From Fulvia fulva (taxonomy: Eukaryota > Ascomycota > Dothideomycetes > Mycosphaerellales > Mycosphaerellaceae), in contig NC_063016.1 of assembly GCF_020509005.1 (NCBI RefSeq), positions 5,704,001 to 5,768,000 on the forward strand: a stretch of DNA of 64,000 nt, in the 5' to 3' direction. Below, in pieces: positions 10,926 through 20,384 of the stretch. How positions within the stretch are numbered: the first letter of the stretch is position 1; each line of letters opens with the position of its first letter. The notes under the pieces were generated by a model. It was not told where the DNA came from. It saw only the letters and a list, made by a program, of their open reading frames with translations, and ran no database searches. A program made the translations under genes and the position numbers.

Positions 10926-11930
10926 ATCGATCGAAACGGAAGCCCGAGAAACTCAACTCATGTCTTCATATCACTCACCTCGCAGCCACAACGCGTCGAG
11001 GCGCGAAGAGCACCACAGGAGACATCAACGCTCCCAGGCAACAACGACTTTTAAGAGTGCTGCGTTCAAGCGATTTCGTTCGCGGACGGCGTTCGTAGAA
11101 TCGCGGCTTGCTCTTCGACTGGAAGATGTGGTGGATCTGCTGATTTTGTTCATAGAAATGCAGTCAAGCTGCACAGGAGGCCGAGCACCGCCGGATCTCG
11201 GTCGAAGATTCGATATACAGCTGTACATACTTCACGGCCACTTCATACGCTGCACGCTTCGATCACAGACTCTTTCATCGCTTTCGAAATGTCTCAATGC
11301 GACAACTTCCCGAGCCATCGACAGATCTTACTACCTGCTGACGGTTCTGCGAATCATTTCGCCCGCACTGGCCACTTGACGTCTTGTGGTGTCCATTCAG
11401 GTGCTCATGCTGCACTCGTAACGACTTACGACATGTTCCGAGCGACTTCCTGTTGAATCACAGCCTCTGCAAGACCACGATCGTACTAACGCCAGACACT
11501 CGAGGTTGATGGTACAGCCAAAGCGACCGGCAGGCAGATGCTGTCTCATGGAGCAACGTTCAGCCTATTCGTTCCACAAGCACCACATATCTCCAGACCC
11601 ATCAAAGAGCCGTGACGGGCGACGGTCAAAGCCCGTCGGTCCTGTACCTGGCTACTGACGCAATTCTCGGCCTGCTCTACCCCGCCAGTCGCCTGTGGTG
11701 GGGTATAGAGAACGATTGGGGCGCCATGGTAAAGAATGTTAGGCGAGCTTCTCTTGGGAGCTGGCCGATCAGTACCTTTACTTACTTCCTTCAAAACTAT
11801 ACTAACTACCAAGCATTGACGTGGATATTGTTACGATCCTCCTCGCAGACCACCATCACAGCTTAAAACTGCAACTACCAACGATTGATACTGTGACCAT
11901 CGACAACCGCAGCATTCGACGACCGCAACC
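10926..11930. other. Intergenic, no feature recognised
   Basis: About 1 kb. One plus-strand frame stays open to 11379 but reads as random, low-hydrophobicity sequence and is unspliced read-through of the preceding gene. No repeat or RNA gene was seen. The distal part presumably carries the aldolase promoter. Confidence 0.4.
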
Positions 11931-12905
11931 ATGACGCTCGCCAAACTCCACAACAATCGAGCCGTTCAAATGCTCAACAAGGCGGCAGAAGGCAAATACG
12001 GAGTCCTCGGCGTCGTATCCTACAACCTCGAAACAATCGTCGCCGTAATAGCCGCAGCTGAAGCGAAACGATCCCCCGTTCAGATCCTCCTCTTCCCATG
12101 GGCGTTGCAGTACTCGCCCCTGTTCGTTGACCTGGCGGCGAATGCTGCGCGTAAAGCTACCGTGCCGGTCACGGTGCACATGGACCATGCCCAGGATCCG
12201 GAAATCATCAAGAAGGCGAGCGAAATTGTGGCGGCGGATGGGACGCCGGCGTTTGACAGCATCATGGTGGATATGAGCCACTACGAGAAAGAGGAGAATC
12301 TGGCTAAGACGAAAGAACTAGTAGCGCTGTGTCATAGTAAGGGCATCAGTACGGAAGCCGAGCCAGGACGGATCGAGGGAGGGGAAGATGGGGTCAAGAA
12401 TACGGCGGAGTTGGAGGGCATGATGACGACGGAGGAGGAGGTTGATGATTTTATTGCTACGGGGATTGATTTTTTGGCTCCCGCGTTTGGGAATGTCCAT
12501 GGTGATTATCATGGTGTGGAGAATATTCATTTGGATTATGAGCGGTATGTTCAAGCCCACGTTCCAAGCGTCAGCGAGAGGACAGGAAGCAGTCAAGAAG
12601 TCGAACCCCCGTCCACTGACAAGTCTATCCCCAGCCTCTCCACAATCCAAACCAAATCCGCCAACCGCGTGCAAATCGTGCTCCACGGCACCAACGAGTT
12701 CCCCCTCGACATCATGGCGAAGTGTATAGGGAGAGGTGTCACGAGGATTAATGTGAATAAGTTGGTGTTGAGTGATTATAATGAGTATGTGGAGAAGAAT
12801 ACGGGCAAAGTGCCGTTGACGAAGTTGATGGAGGAGGGGACACGGCTTATACAGAGGCAGACGGAGGGGTGGATGGATGCTATTGGGAGTAGTGGGAAGG
12901 CTTAG
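11931..12905 (+). CDS. Class II (zinc) ketose-bisphosphate aldolase, GatY/KbaY-like
   Basis: Two exons (11931-12544, 12635-12905) around a 90-bp intron give 294 residues. HMDHAQ at 83-88 supplies the catalytic Asp85 and zinc ligand His86. TEAEPGRIEGGEDG is the family's glycine-rich active-site loop. PAFGNVHGDY and VLHGTNEFP supply the other zinc-binding histidines, and INVNKLV contacts phosphate. At under 300 residues it is closer in size to tagatose-bisphosphate or bacterial class II aldolases than to the roughly 360-residue housekeeping fungal fructose-bisphosphate aldolase. It therefore probably serves a side sugar pathway (inference). The intron has a length divisible by three and no stop, so retention would add 30 residues. 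It is called because removal joins HLDYER to LSTIQTKSANRVQIVLHG. Confidence 0.88.
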   Translation: MTLAKLHNNRAVQMLNKAAEGKYGVLGVVSYNLETIVAVIAAAEAKRSPVQILLFPWALQYSPLFVDLAANAARKATVPVTVHMDHAQDPEIIKKASEIVAADGTPAFDSIMVDMSHYEKEENLAKTKELVALCHSKGISTEAEPGRIEGGEDGVKNTAELEGMMTTEEEVDDFIATGIDFLAPAFGNVHGDYHGVENIHLDYERYVQAHVPSVSERTGSSQEVEPPSTDKSIPSLSTIQTKSANRVQIVLHGTNEFPLDIMAKCIGRGVTRINVNKLVLSDYNEYVEKNTGKVPLTKLMEEGTRLIQRQTEGWMDAIGSSGKA

Positions 12906-13087
12906 GTGGTTGGGGGACTGGTGAGGTTGTTGATGGGATGGGTGCCGCTCTTGTTTGTGTCTTTTATGTCGATCACGGATCAGGCGGCTTCTAGGCTCTG
13001 GCAGGAACGGTGCTGTGCCTCATCCTGTGCACTTCGAAAATTCACTGCCTCACACTTACGCATGGCGTCTTTACCGCTGACATCGAT

Positions 13088-13093
13088 TATATA
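13088..13093 (+). promoter_or_regulatory. Possible TATA element upstream of F-box locus
   Basis: TATATA in the context GATTATATAGG lies about 90 bp upstream of the ATG of the broken F-box gene at 13182. Position and sequence fit a TATA box; nothing else supports it. Confidence 0.3.
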
Positions 13094-13181
13094 GGCAGAG
13101 TTGTCATCAGACTTCAAGCGTGCGGTTTCCGCCCCAAACTACGATTGCGCTTCACTGGAAGGTAAGCGTTCGTCTGGGACA

Positions 13182-14269
13182 ATGTCAACATCAGCGGCCC
13201 ATCGAGCACTCCAAGAACCGGCGTTACTGTACCCCATTCTTTCCCTTCTATCACAAAAGGAGCTCCTGCTGGTGCAGCGGGTATGCCAGCAATGGAAAAT
13301 CCTCATCTCGACCAACACGACCCTTCTGACCACAATGTGGCTGCATCCTGGTCTCCCTAGCACCCGCATCGATAACACCGTGGCTGCGACGCAGATGAAC
13401 CCTCTCTTGCGGGAAAATTTCAGCACCATATTCGAGAGAAGCAGGTTTCAGGATTGCTTCACCTTCCATCCAGATCGACAATCACCTTTCATGCACATGT
13501 GGCATTTTGACGCCGGCATTCCCAACCGGTGTGTGAAAAGATGACATACCCAACCGCAAGCTGGAGGATGATGATACCCTGTTCCCCTCCACCAGATCAA
13601 CTACTCCTCAACATCTCCTCCGAAGCGGGAGGAGGCAGAGGCAAAGGCAAAGGCAAAGGGAAGCTCCTCCGTCTCAACTTCAGCAATCAGCATCCGACCA
13701 AGGGGGAGAAGTGGCGCCCATCGCACCCCTCCCTGGCTCACCTTCGGCATGCTCTACGACACCACAGAATGCGCCTGGCACCAAGCGGACCCCTGGCGTC
13801 TCCACGGCGTCCAGTCCGATTTCTGCAGCGCGTATCCGTCGTGCGAGAGGCGCTACGACTGCGTCGCGCAAGACGCCGTGTGCTCGGACGAGCTCCGCGC
13901 ATCGGCAGGCAGTCGGCCGGGTCGGGTGAGAATGGAGCTCGAGCCAGATACGGGGTCGGAGGTCGAGCGGGCGGAGTTGCACGAGGAGGCGGTTGCAGAG
14001 CTGGCGCGGAAGCGGAAGCGGAATGCGAGGTGGGGGTTTTGCGGGAATGGGAGAAGGCTCAGAGTGCCGAAGGAGATTTTCACGACGGAGTCTCATTTTG
14101 ATGATGCGGTTTCGCTTGGGGGGGGGGGGTTGAGTGGGATGAGGTGGATGAGTATGGGATGCCGACGCCTGAGAGGCCGCCGACACCACCGATACCACGG
14201 AGCTTGCCGGCTAGGCGCTTCATGGGGATTAGGATAGGGAGACGGAAGCTGCGAGGCGACCCAGATTGA
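13182..14269 (+). pseudogene. F-box protein gene broken by three frameshifts
   Basis: The N-terminal frame from ATG 13182 encodes an F-box-like segment (LLYPILSLLSQKELLLVQRVCQQWKILI, about residues 16-43), then a family-typical middle that runs to about 13540. Coding text continues in another frame with YPTASWRMMIPCSPPPDQLLLNI, typical of Dothideomycete F-box proteins. It returns to the first frame near the G5 run at 13702-13706 with PPWLTFGMLYDTTECAWH. At the G12 run (14118-14129) it shifts again, and the last frame gives EWDEVDEYGMPTPERPPTPP and an Arg-rich end at the TGA at 14267-14269. Order, spacing and family flavour show one former gene of about 360 residues. The first break is consistent with one missing base near the A4 run at 13534-13540. 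I interpret it as a recent pseudogene. Homopolymer sequencing error is the alternative. Confidence 0.7.
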
Positions 14270-14660
14270 GATAGGTCGACACTACGAAGCTTACTAGTAA
14301 TGAAATTCTCCCAAGCAGCAGCAGATGATTGGAGCAACGTGGTCTGCTCAAGTGATGATGGTTCCATGTCCAGCAAGGCCCAGGTGAGTGGAGACGGGCA
14401 TTTCAGCCTGGAACGGCACTCTATTTGCACTCGTCTCTGCGAATGGCCGTCCATCGTCTTCACGCAGTTCATCGCCATGGGAGCATCAAGTGTCAAGGAA
14501 GATCCGGCTCATTGCAGTGCATAAACAGCTCCAGGTGCATCTGGCGGATGCTTGCGCAACTGGCAGTACTGTCCTGCACAACACACCATAAAGTCATCGA
14601 TCCATTCTGCCGTGAAAAGGCGTCGCGAAATATTATCGTCTGCCTACCACCACCCTACGT
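14270..14660. other. Intergenic, convergent 3' ends
   Basis: 391 bp between the F-box pseudogene and the 3' end of the SYGSS-repeat gene on the opposite strand. Open frames here look random. Confidence 0.4.
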
Positions 14661-15905
14661 CTAGTAGTTGCTATCATTGTTACCACCATACGCAGCCTCA
14701 TCACGCCTCGCACGACCCTTCTCAGCAATGTTATCATTCTTCAACATTCCACCCGCCTTCTCCATGAGCTTGCCCATGGTGGAGTCATTCTTGCTGCCAT
14801 CATTGTTGCGGTTCGAGGAGCCGTACGAGTCATTCCCAGACGAGCCGTATGAGCCACCGTCGCTTGTGTTGAAAGAGCCGTAGGAGTCGTTGTCGTCACG
14901 GCGGTTGGAGGAGCCGTAGGAGTCGCTTCCTCCTAGGCCGCTGCTGGTGTTAGACGAACCGTAGGAGTTGTCATTATCACGGGTGTTGGAGGAGCCGTAG
15001 GAGTCGCTGCCGGTCGTGCGGTCGAAGTCGCCGTAGCCTAAGCTAGTCTTGTTGTCGTAGCCTGCGCCTGTGGAGCCGCTGGTGCGGTCGTTGTCAGAGG
15101 ACTTGAGGGCTGTCAGTATGTTGTAGACAAGCTCTTCACGTGGGATGACGTACGCCGTAGCTGCCACCGCTCACGCCGCCAGTGCGATCAGAGTCGCCGA
15201 AGGATGAAGTCTTGTCGCCAAAGCCTTGTGTAGTGTTAGTTTGAAGCCCTCGGTGAATCGATGTAGAGGTTACCAGGTCCAGATACGGTACCTGAGAGAG
15301 GGTGAGACATACTGTCGCTGTCACCTCCCTAGATACTTTGTTAGCCAAATGATCAAAGAATATGTGCCAACAGCTGCTGATATAGCTGTGCCGCAGCAGC
15401 TGCAGAGAGACTTACGCCTTGTGTACTCCTTCCATAGGAGCTGGAATCGTTATCGCGGCCTGAAGATCCATAGCTGTCAGAGCCTCCATAGCCTGTCGAT
15501 CGTCCAGTCCCACTGCTGCCATAGCTATTATCATTATCGCGGCTGGCGGAGCCATAGCTATCGCTATTGTTACCGCCTAGGCCAGAAGATCCAGTGTTTC
15601 GGCCAGAGCTGCCATAGCTGTCGATGTCGTCTTGACCTGATCGTCGGCTGCTGCCGTAAGAGTCGCTTCCACCGAGACGATCAGAGCGATCATTGTCCTG
15701 CTGCTGATAAGAGGGTGTTTTCATGGCAGTTGAGATGCAATATGATGACGGTACGTACTCCGAGTCCGCCAGATCTCTGATTGTCTCCGTAGCTATCGCC
15801 TTGGCGGCCTGCCAGAGTTCAGAACAGGTCCTTGGCTTGGAGAGGGAGAGTGGACTCACCAGAGCTGCCGTAGCTGTTGTCGTTGTTGTCTCCGTAACCG
15901 GACAT
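14661..15905 (-). CDS. SYGSS-repeat protein with CsbD/dehydrin-like tail
   Basis: Six exons (15905-15860, 15808-15759, 15700-15416, 15328-15274, 15224-15154, 15101-14661) with introns of 49-87 bp give 315 residues. Every junction preserves the frame and the Gly/Ser/Tyr/Asp composition. The body is about fifteen imperfect repeats of the type (N/D)SYGSS(G/N)xxxDND and is hydrophilic and disordered. The last about 45 residues differ: GKLMEKAGGMLKNDNIAEKGRARRDEA has the charged amphipathic pattern of CsbD-like or fungal dehydrin-like stress proteins. Fungal proteins of this look are mostly small stress or conidial proteins of unknown function, so a desiccation or stress role is only a hypothesis. 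No signal peptide or membrane segment is present. A TATA element lies about 130 bp upstream of the start. The third exon has a tandem CAG-CAG acceptor (15701-15706) that could give one-residue isoforms. Confidence 0.72.
14800..15700 (-). repeat. SYGSS-type coding repeats
   Basis: Imperfect units of about 8-15 codons built on the core SYGSS are repeated through exons 3 and 6 of the overlapping gene. The nucleotide units are similar but not identical; exon 3 favours AGCTATGG and exon 6 favours TCCTACGG. This points to old amplification with separate homogenisation of the two blocks. Confidence 0.75.
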
Positions 15906-16031
15906 GTTTGTTTGCTGACGTGGGGGTGGGATGTGGGATGTGATGTCTGTTCTGCGTGTTGTGAATACTTTGGTATGAGTAGGTAGAAAAGCAGAAGCGA
16001 AGGACCTTCTACATCCACATCGGCGCCGAAG

Positions 16032-16039
16032 ATTATATA
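16032..16039 (-). promoter_or_regulatory. Probable TATA box of the SYGSS-repeat gene
   Basis: On the minus strand the sequence reads CTATATAATC about 130 bp upstream of the start codon at 15905. It is a near-consensus TATA box at a reasonable distance. TATA-containing promoters are common for stress-regulated genes, which fits the protein type. Confidence 0.45.
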
Positions 16040-17271
16040 GCACACCTTACACACATACTCTATTAGACTCTCGCCCGTCGTGCCATTGACAGTCGAGACT
16101 CGTCAGTCAGGTACACCAATGGCGTCACTGCATCGCTTGCAATCCAGGCAAAGGTGTGCAAACGCAGGGAGAGGATAGACCGGGTTCTGGTCCCTCATTC
16201 AGTTGCCCTCGCGAAAGAGTCAGCCACGTGGAGGGATTGCTTGCAGCTTGTCGCATCGGGGTGCAAGTCCGTCATCTGTGCCGAGCGCAGCAGGTTTCGA
16301 GCTGAGTAGAGCTTCTGGAGCATGCAGCTTCAGCGCTAGCATGCCAAGTTTCGTGGTCGTGCAGAGTGCTGTGGCTTGCAGATCAGGTGCAGCTGAGGGA
16401 AGGCGTCTTCACTGCCACGCAAGCTGGGCGAGATTGAGGGACGTCGTGATCGATCGTGATGAGGTGAAAGTGGAGATGGAGGCAGTTGCGTTCCCCTCGA
16501 TCTCGGCATGTGGAAAAACGTGCTGCCGATGTTCTCTTCCAGGGTCATGAGCACTACTTCTCTTATTCTTGAGCCACCTCCTGTATCCGGAGTCACTCGT
16601 GCAAGACGTCGCTCTGTGGACAATGCAGTAGACGCTTCATGCCTCGATCAGCCTCACTGCAGCACCATCCGTCAGCAGTGGCGGCCATCTGATTTGGAGA
16701 ATCGCTTCCCGAGCACCGCCTCATGGCGAGACGAGGCCATTGATAGGAAGGCGCAGCCCATCGATTTAGAGGACGCGATCAGTCCATGCCCTACCTGGAC
16801 TGTCTATCGTCGGTATGCCGATGCTCAAATACCTCGAGCCCACCACGAGGCTGTGATCGTACGCGATAAGACCAGGCTAGGACGTTTTGTGCCTCAAAGA
16901 ACGTGAGGGCGGATGCACCACCATATGCCTGCTGGGAGCACCTTGCATACTCTTGTCATGACAGGAGCATTGCGAAGCCAACAGACCATTTCCATTGGTG
17001 AGAAGAGAGTACGATTGAATATGTTGCTCGAAATAACAGTGAACAGTCACGACATAGGGCCGACAGGATGCACCATGCTTGGCTCCTTCCGTTAACATAC
17101 TCTTTCGCAGCATATGCACCTGATCTACCACATGCGGGCAAGCACACCATGTGGCCAGCAGTGCAGTCACGATCCGGGAACGTCAGCGGGACAACAATGA
17201 GGGACCTTTCAAGTCACACCAACAAGGTGTCCATCAAGGTATATTGATATAGCTCTTGGCTTTGGTTCACC
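16040..17271. other. Divergent intergenic region, no gene recognised
   Basis: About 1.2 kb between the SYGSS-repeat gene (minus) and the F-box-like gene (plus). Frames of 100-130 residues exist (for example 16508-16906 plus) but show no domain, signal or splice structure. I see nothing further. Confidence 0.4.
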
Positions 17272-18442
17272 ATGTGCAACGATTGCAGTATGACAACCAG
17301 TACCACAACATCTTCGTCCCCTCCAGCAAGCATCAAAACCAACATGGCAGCCATCCAGACAGCCCCTGTGGTGAACATCGAGAGCCTCGACATCAACGCT
17401 CTACATGCTCTCCCAGCAGAAGTCCTCCTCGACATCATCCCCCACATACCTTTCTCAGCACATGGCCTTCGATGCCTTTGTCTGACTTGCGCAAGACTTA
17501 ACACTCTCATTCGATCACATGAGAATAGTCTCGTAAACGACATCAAGCACATCCAGATCCCGCAGAGTTCACTCCAGCTATTCCCAAGCTTGAAGACAGA
17601 CACCTTTGAAGGCTTGAGCAAGCTCCACCAGCGCCTCAGCACCCTTGACGATCTACATCAGCAATGGCTCCAGATCACATCGAACGGCCCCGAGCTCGAC
17701 TGGCTCAAAGGCCGTTGGGAGACCATCCACAAGACTGGCCTTCTCCTCCTCTACCGCCTCCAAGACAGCGGAAGCTACTGCAACAAAGTCGCCATGCTGA
17801 ACGGCCTACCCGCCACAAGTCTCGCCTGTCTCCTCTTCAAACTGATATCCAGCATTAAAATCCTGCGAATCTACGGTCCGAATGTAAGCTCAAAGATCCC
17901 CTTTCCTTTTGATAGTACATGCATACTGATCCATATCCCCCCTCCAGCCCATCAACGGCAACTACGCCTCCGGCGACATTATGGCCCGCAGCGACATCGA
18001 GCTCGCCTTCGAAGAAATGCTCCTCCTCCACGGCCCAACCTTCTTCCTCGCCATGCTGCGCGCCAAATCCGACCGGGCAAAAACATGCCAAACCCCCTCC
18101 CAATGGGCCATCGAGTACGTCACCGAGCGGCCCCACCACACCTCAAATCTTGCCACAAGAGAACACATACTAACCACCCACCTCAGCGCCCTCGAATCCG
18201 AAGTCGCAGGCATGGTAGAGCGCCAGATGCCGAGTCCTGAGGGGATCCCCAAACCGCCTACCCTGACGAGCTGTATGCGTAGAGCGTTTGCGGCCAAGTT
18301 GGGGTGTCATGTTGGGCAGAATGTGGGCAAGATGTGGGAGGTGTTGAGCGGGACTGCTTTTGACGAGGTGGATGAGGGGAAGATGGGGTTGATAGTGCGT
18401 GGGGAGGAGATTGAGAAGGGGTTGAGGAGGGTGTTTTGGTGA
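17272..18442 (+). CDS. F-box-like protein
   Basis: Two exons (17272-17883, 17948-18442) around a 64-bp intron give 368 residues. After a Ser/Thr-rich leader, INALHALPAEVLLDIIPHIPFSAHGLRCLCLTCARLNTLI (about residues 42-82) is a clear F-box pattern. It would bind Skp1 and make the protein a substrate adaptor of an SCF ubiquitin ligase. The remaining 280 residues are helical without recognisable leucine-rich or WD repeats, so the target is unknown. The intron joins RIYGPN to PINGNYASGD without changing frame. The start could instead be the ATG at 17290 or 17344; the F-box is downstream of all three. The C-terminus (LRRVFW) ends cleanly. Confidence 0.75.
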
Positions 18443-19166
18443 GTTTTTGTGGAAATCGACGTCCTGCGTGTATTGGTATTGGGGATACTGATTTGTTGTG
18501 TTTTCTTGAAAAGTCCGTGTTGTTGGAGACGGATGCTGACGAATTTGGAGTAGACTATATGATCTGCCTTGGGGGTTTGTGTTGGGGGTGGGAGAGGTGG
18601 AGAGGGGGGGTCATGGGTGGGAGATGGGGTGATGGGAGGGAGGTGTGGTGTGAGAGGGATACCGACGACAGTGGGTGCATATTGAGGCCGAGGGGTTTCG
18701 ATGGGGGCATCGGCGAGGCATAGCGGATATAGGTAGGTAACTTTGCATACTCGGCGGTTTGTACAGGGTCTTGTCGGTACTGGCTTCCTCCAATGTAGTT
18801 GTGAGGGCTCGTGATGCAAGATGGTGCATGTATTGGCGTAGAATGGCTGATCTGGTGCCTCTGGATGGGGTTTCTTCATCGATGTAGCTCGTGGAAGGTA
18901 CATGTATATTGGGTGCGTGAGGATCCTCGCGAGTTTTGCTCCCCATTCGAGAGGTGAAGTGTAAACATCCCTCGCTGATCAAAAAGCTTCTCCGCTTTTC
19001 TGATATGAGAGATCAACAGTCCCATCACCCACAAAGGCCGCATTAGCCGTACGCATGGTAGAGAGCCATATACATACCTTGCCCCCATTGAATGTCATAA
19101 TCAATACCCCTGCTGTCATCCGCTACCAAGATCATAGCAAAAACACCAACCCTGTCGACCTGCAAG
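18443..19166. other. Intergenic, no feature recognised
   Basis: About 720 bp between two plus-strand genes. It includes a G-rich plus strand at about 18570-18660. No coding frame or RNA gene could be supported. Confidence 0.4.
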
Positions 19167-19630
19167 ATGTCAATATCGCCATCAACCCTCTACTACACCG
19201 CTGCATTGCTGCACGCCGCCACAATCCCCAAACACACCCTCGTCGGCCTTAACAAAATCGCCCCAGCCAGCGCGACCATCACTGGTGACCAACATGCTGT
19301 GACGAAGAAACTCATCACGCCGACTTGGTTGCATACGAATGTCTTCCTGGCCACATTCGGTAAGCAAAATACTACCTCATGGATCTCCTCCATAACTAGA
19401 CCTCCTACGTCGGCTGCTGATGGCAATGAATAGTGCTTCTCAACTTGAAATGGGCTAAGAGCGGAGGGCCAGCGACGTTTGAGGAAAAGGTCATTGTGTG
19501 GGTGCAGGCGGTGGCGGGTGCGTGGGTTGGGTTGAAGTACTATCAGGCGAAGATGTATGTGGGGTTGGGAGTGCTTTGGGGTGCGGCTGGGGCGACGACG
19601 GCGGCGATGTTGTTGCAGGAGGCTATGTAG
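19167..19630 (+). CDS. Small conserved-type multi-pass membrane protein, function unknown
   Basis: Two exons (19167-19359, 19434-19630) around a 74-bp intron give 129 residues. Hydrophobic segments are visible at about residues 5-20, 45-65, 80-97 and 100-125, separated by short loops such as NLKWAKSGGPATFEEK. The intron joins LATFG-to-VLLNLKW inside a membrane segment and restores a continuous hydrophobic stretch, good evidence that it is real. No enzyme motif is present. Small four-helix proteins of this kind are widespread uncharacterised fungal membrane proteins. I do not recognise a named family. Confidence 0.65.
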
Positions 19631-20384
19631 GTCGAGGGGATGGATGGATGAGGACAGCGTTCACGTGTTTGTGGTATAAGGTTGTGCGAGAGTGGACTGT
19701 GGGACGGGAATTGGATGGATCTAGAGCCTGTCCGAGCTGCCGAGACAGGCCGTGTCATCCCTGTTTCTTGAGCGTGCCACGGTGCCATCTCAGATTCACC
19801 GAGATCTCGTCAGATATATGGAACATGACCTTATGTGAGCAGCGGATGCTGTCGGCGTGATGGAACGACTGCAATCACAGTTGTAAGATACAGTAGTAGA
19901 GTGCAGAAAACCGGTTCATGCTGCTCACACGCGGCGTTCCCATTGGTTGCATGTTCAGGCCAGGCGTTGTTGGAACCCGTTCAAGCGACATCTGCTGTCG
20001 ATCCTCCATCGCACAGGGCACACCTTCTCCAGTCCGCGTCGTGCTTTGTCCTCCTGCCTTGCGAGACGCCATCCACCTCACGCGTGTAACGCAAGACTTC
20101 GTTGTCGCTGTCTCGCAGCCGTCGCTCCTTGGCAGCATCGTTGATCTCTTGTTTCTTCCTCCTCCATCATTGTCTGCTGTTGTTTCTGGCGCATCACTTC
20201 TAGACTTTGTCCACGCCATGATGCATTACCGCGGAAGCCGATAACATTTCCTGTTCTTCGTCTCACCACCATCGCCCATAGCAACCACGGCCCCGGCATA
20301 TTCTTTTGTGTAACAGCGGCATCGCTATTGCTATCTGGAGCATTGACGGCATCTTTGGGCTGTCGACAGGGGTAGCCATCCACC
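19631..20384. other. Intergenic, upstream of large disordered protein gene
   Basis: About 750 bp with no supported gene. The stretch just before 20385 is C- and CT-rich, as expected for a fungal 5' leader. Confidence 0.4.

Noticed and set aside
9838..11379. A continuous 513-codon frame starting with cytochrome b5 reductase
   Set aside because: The conserved protein ends at 10925 after splicing; the frame past 10725 is unspliced read-through with no family similarity.
16508..16906. 132-codon plus-strand frame in the 16-17 kb gap
   Set aside because: No signal peptide, domain or intron, and average composition only; not enough to call a gene.
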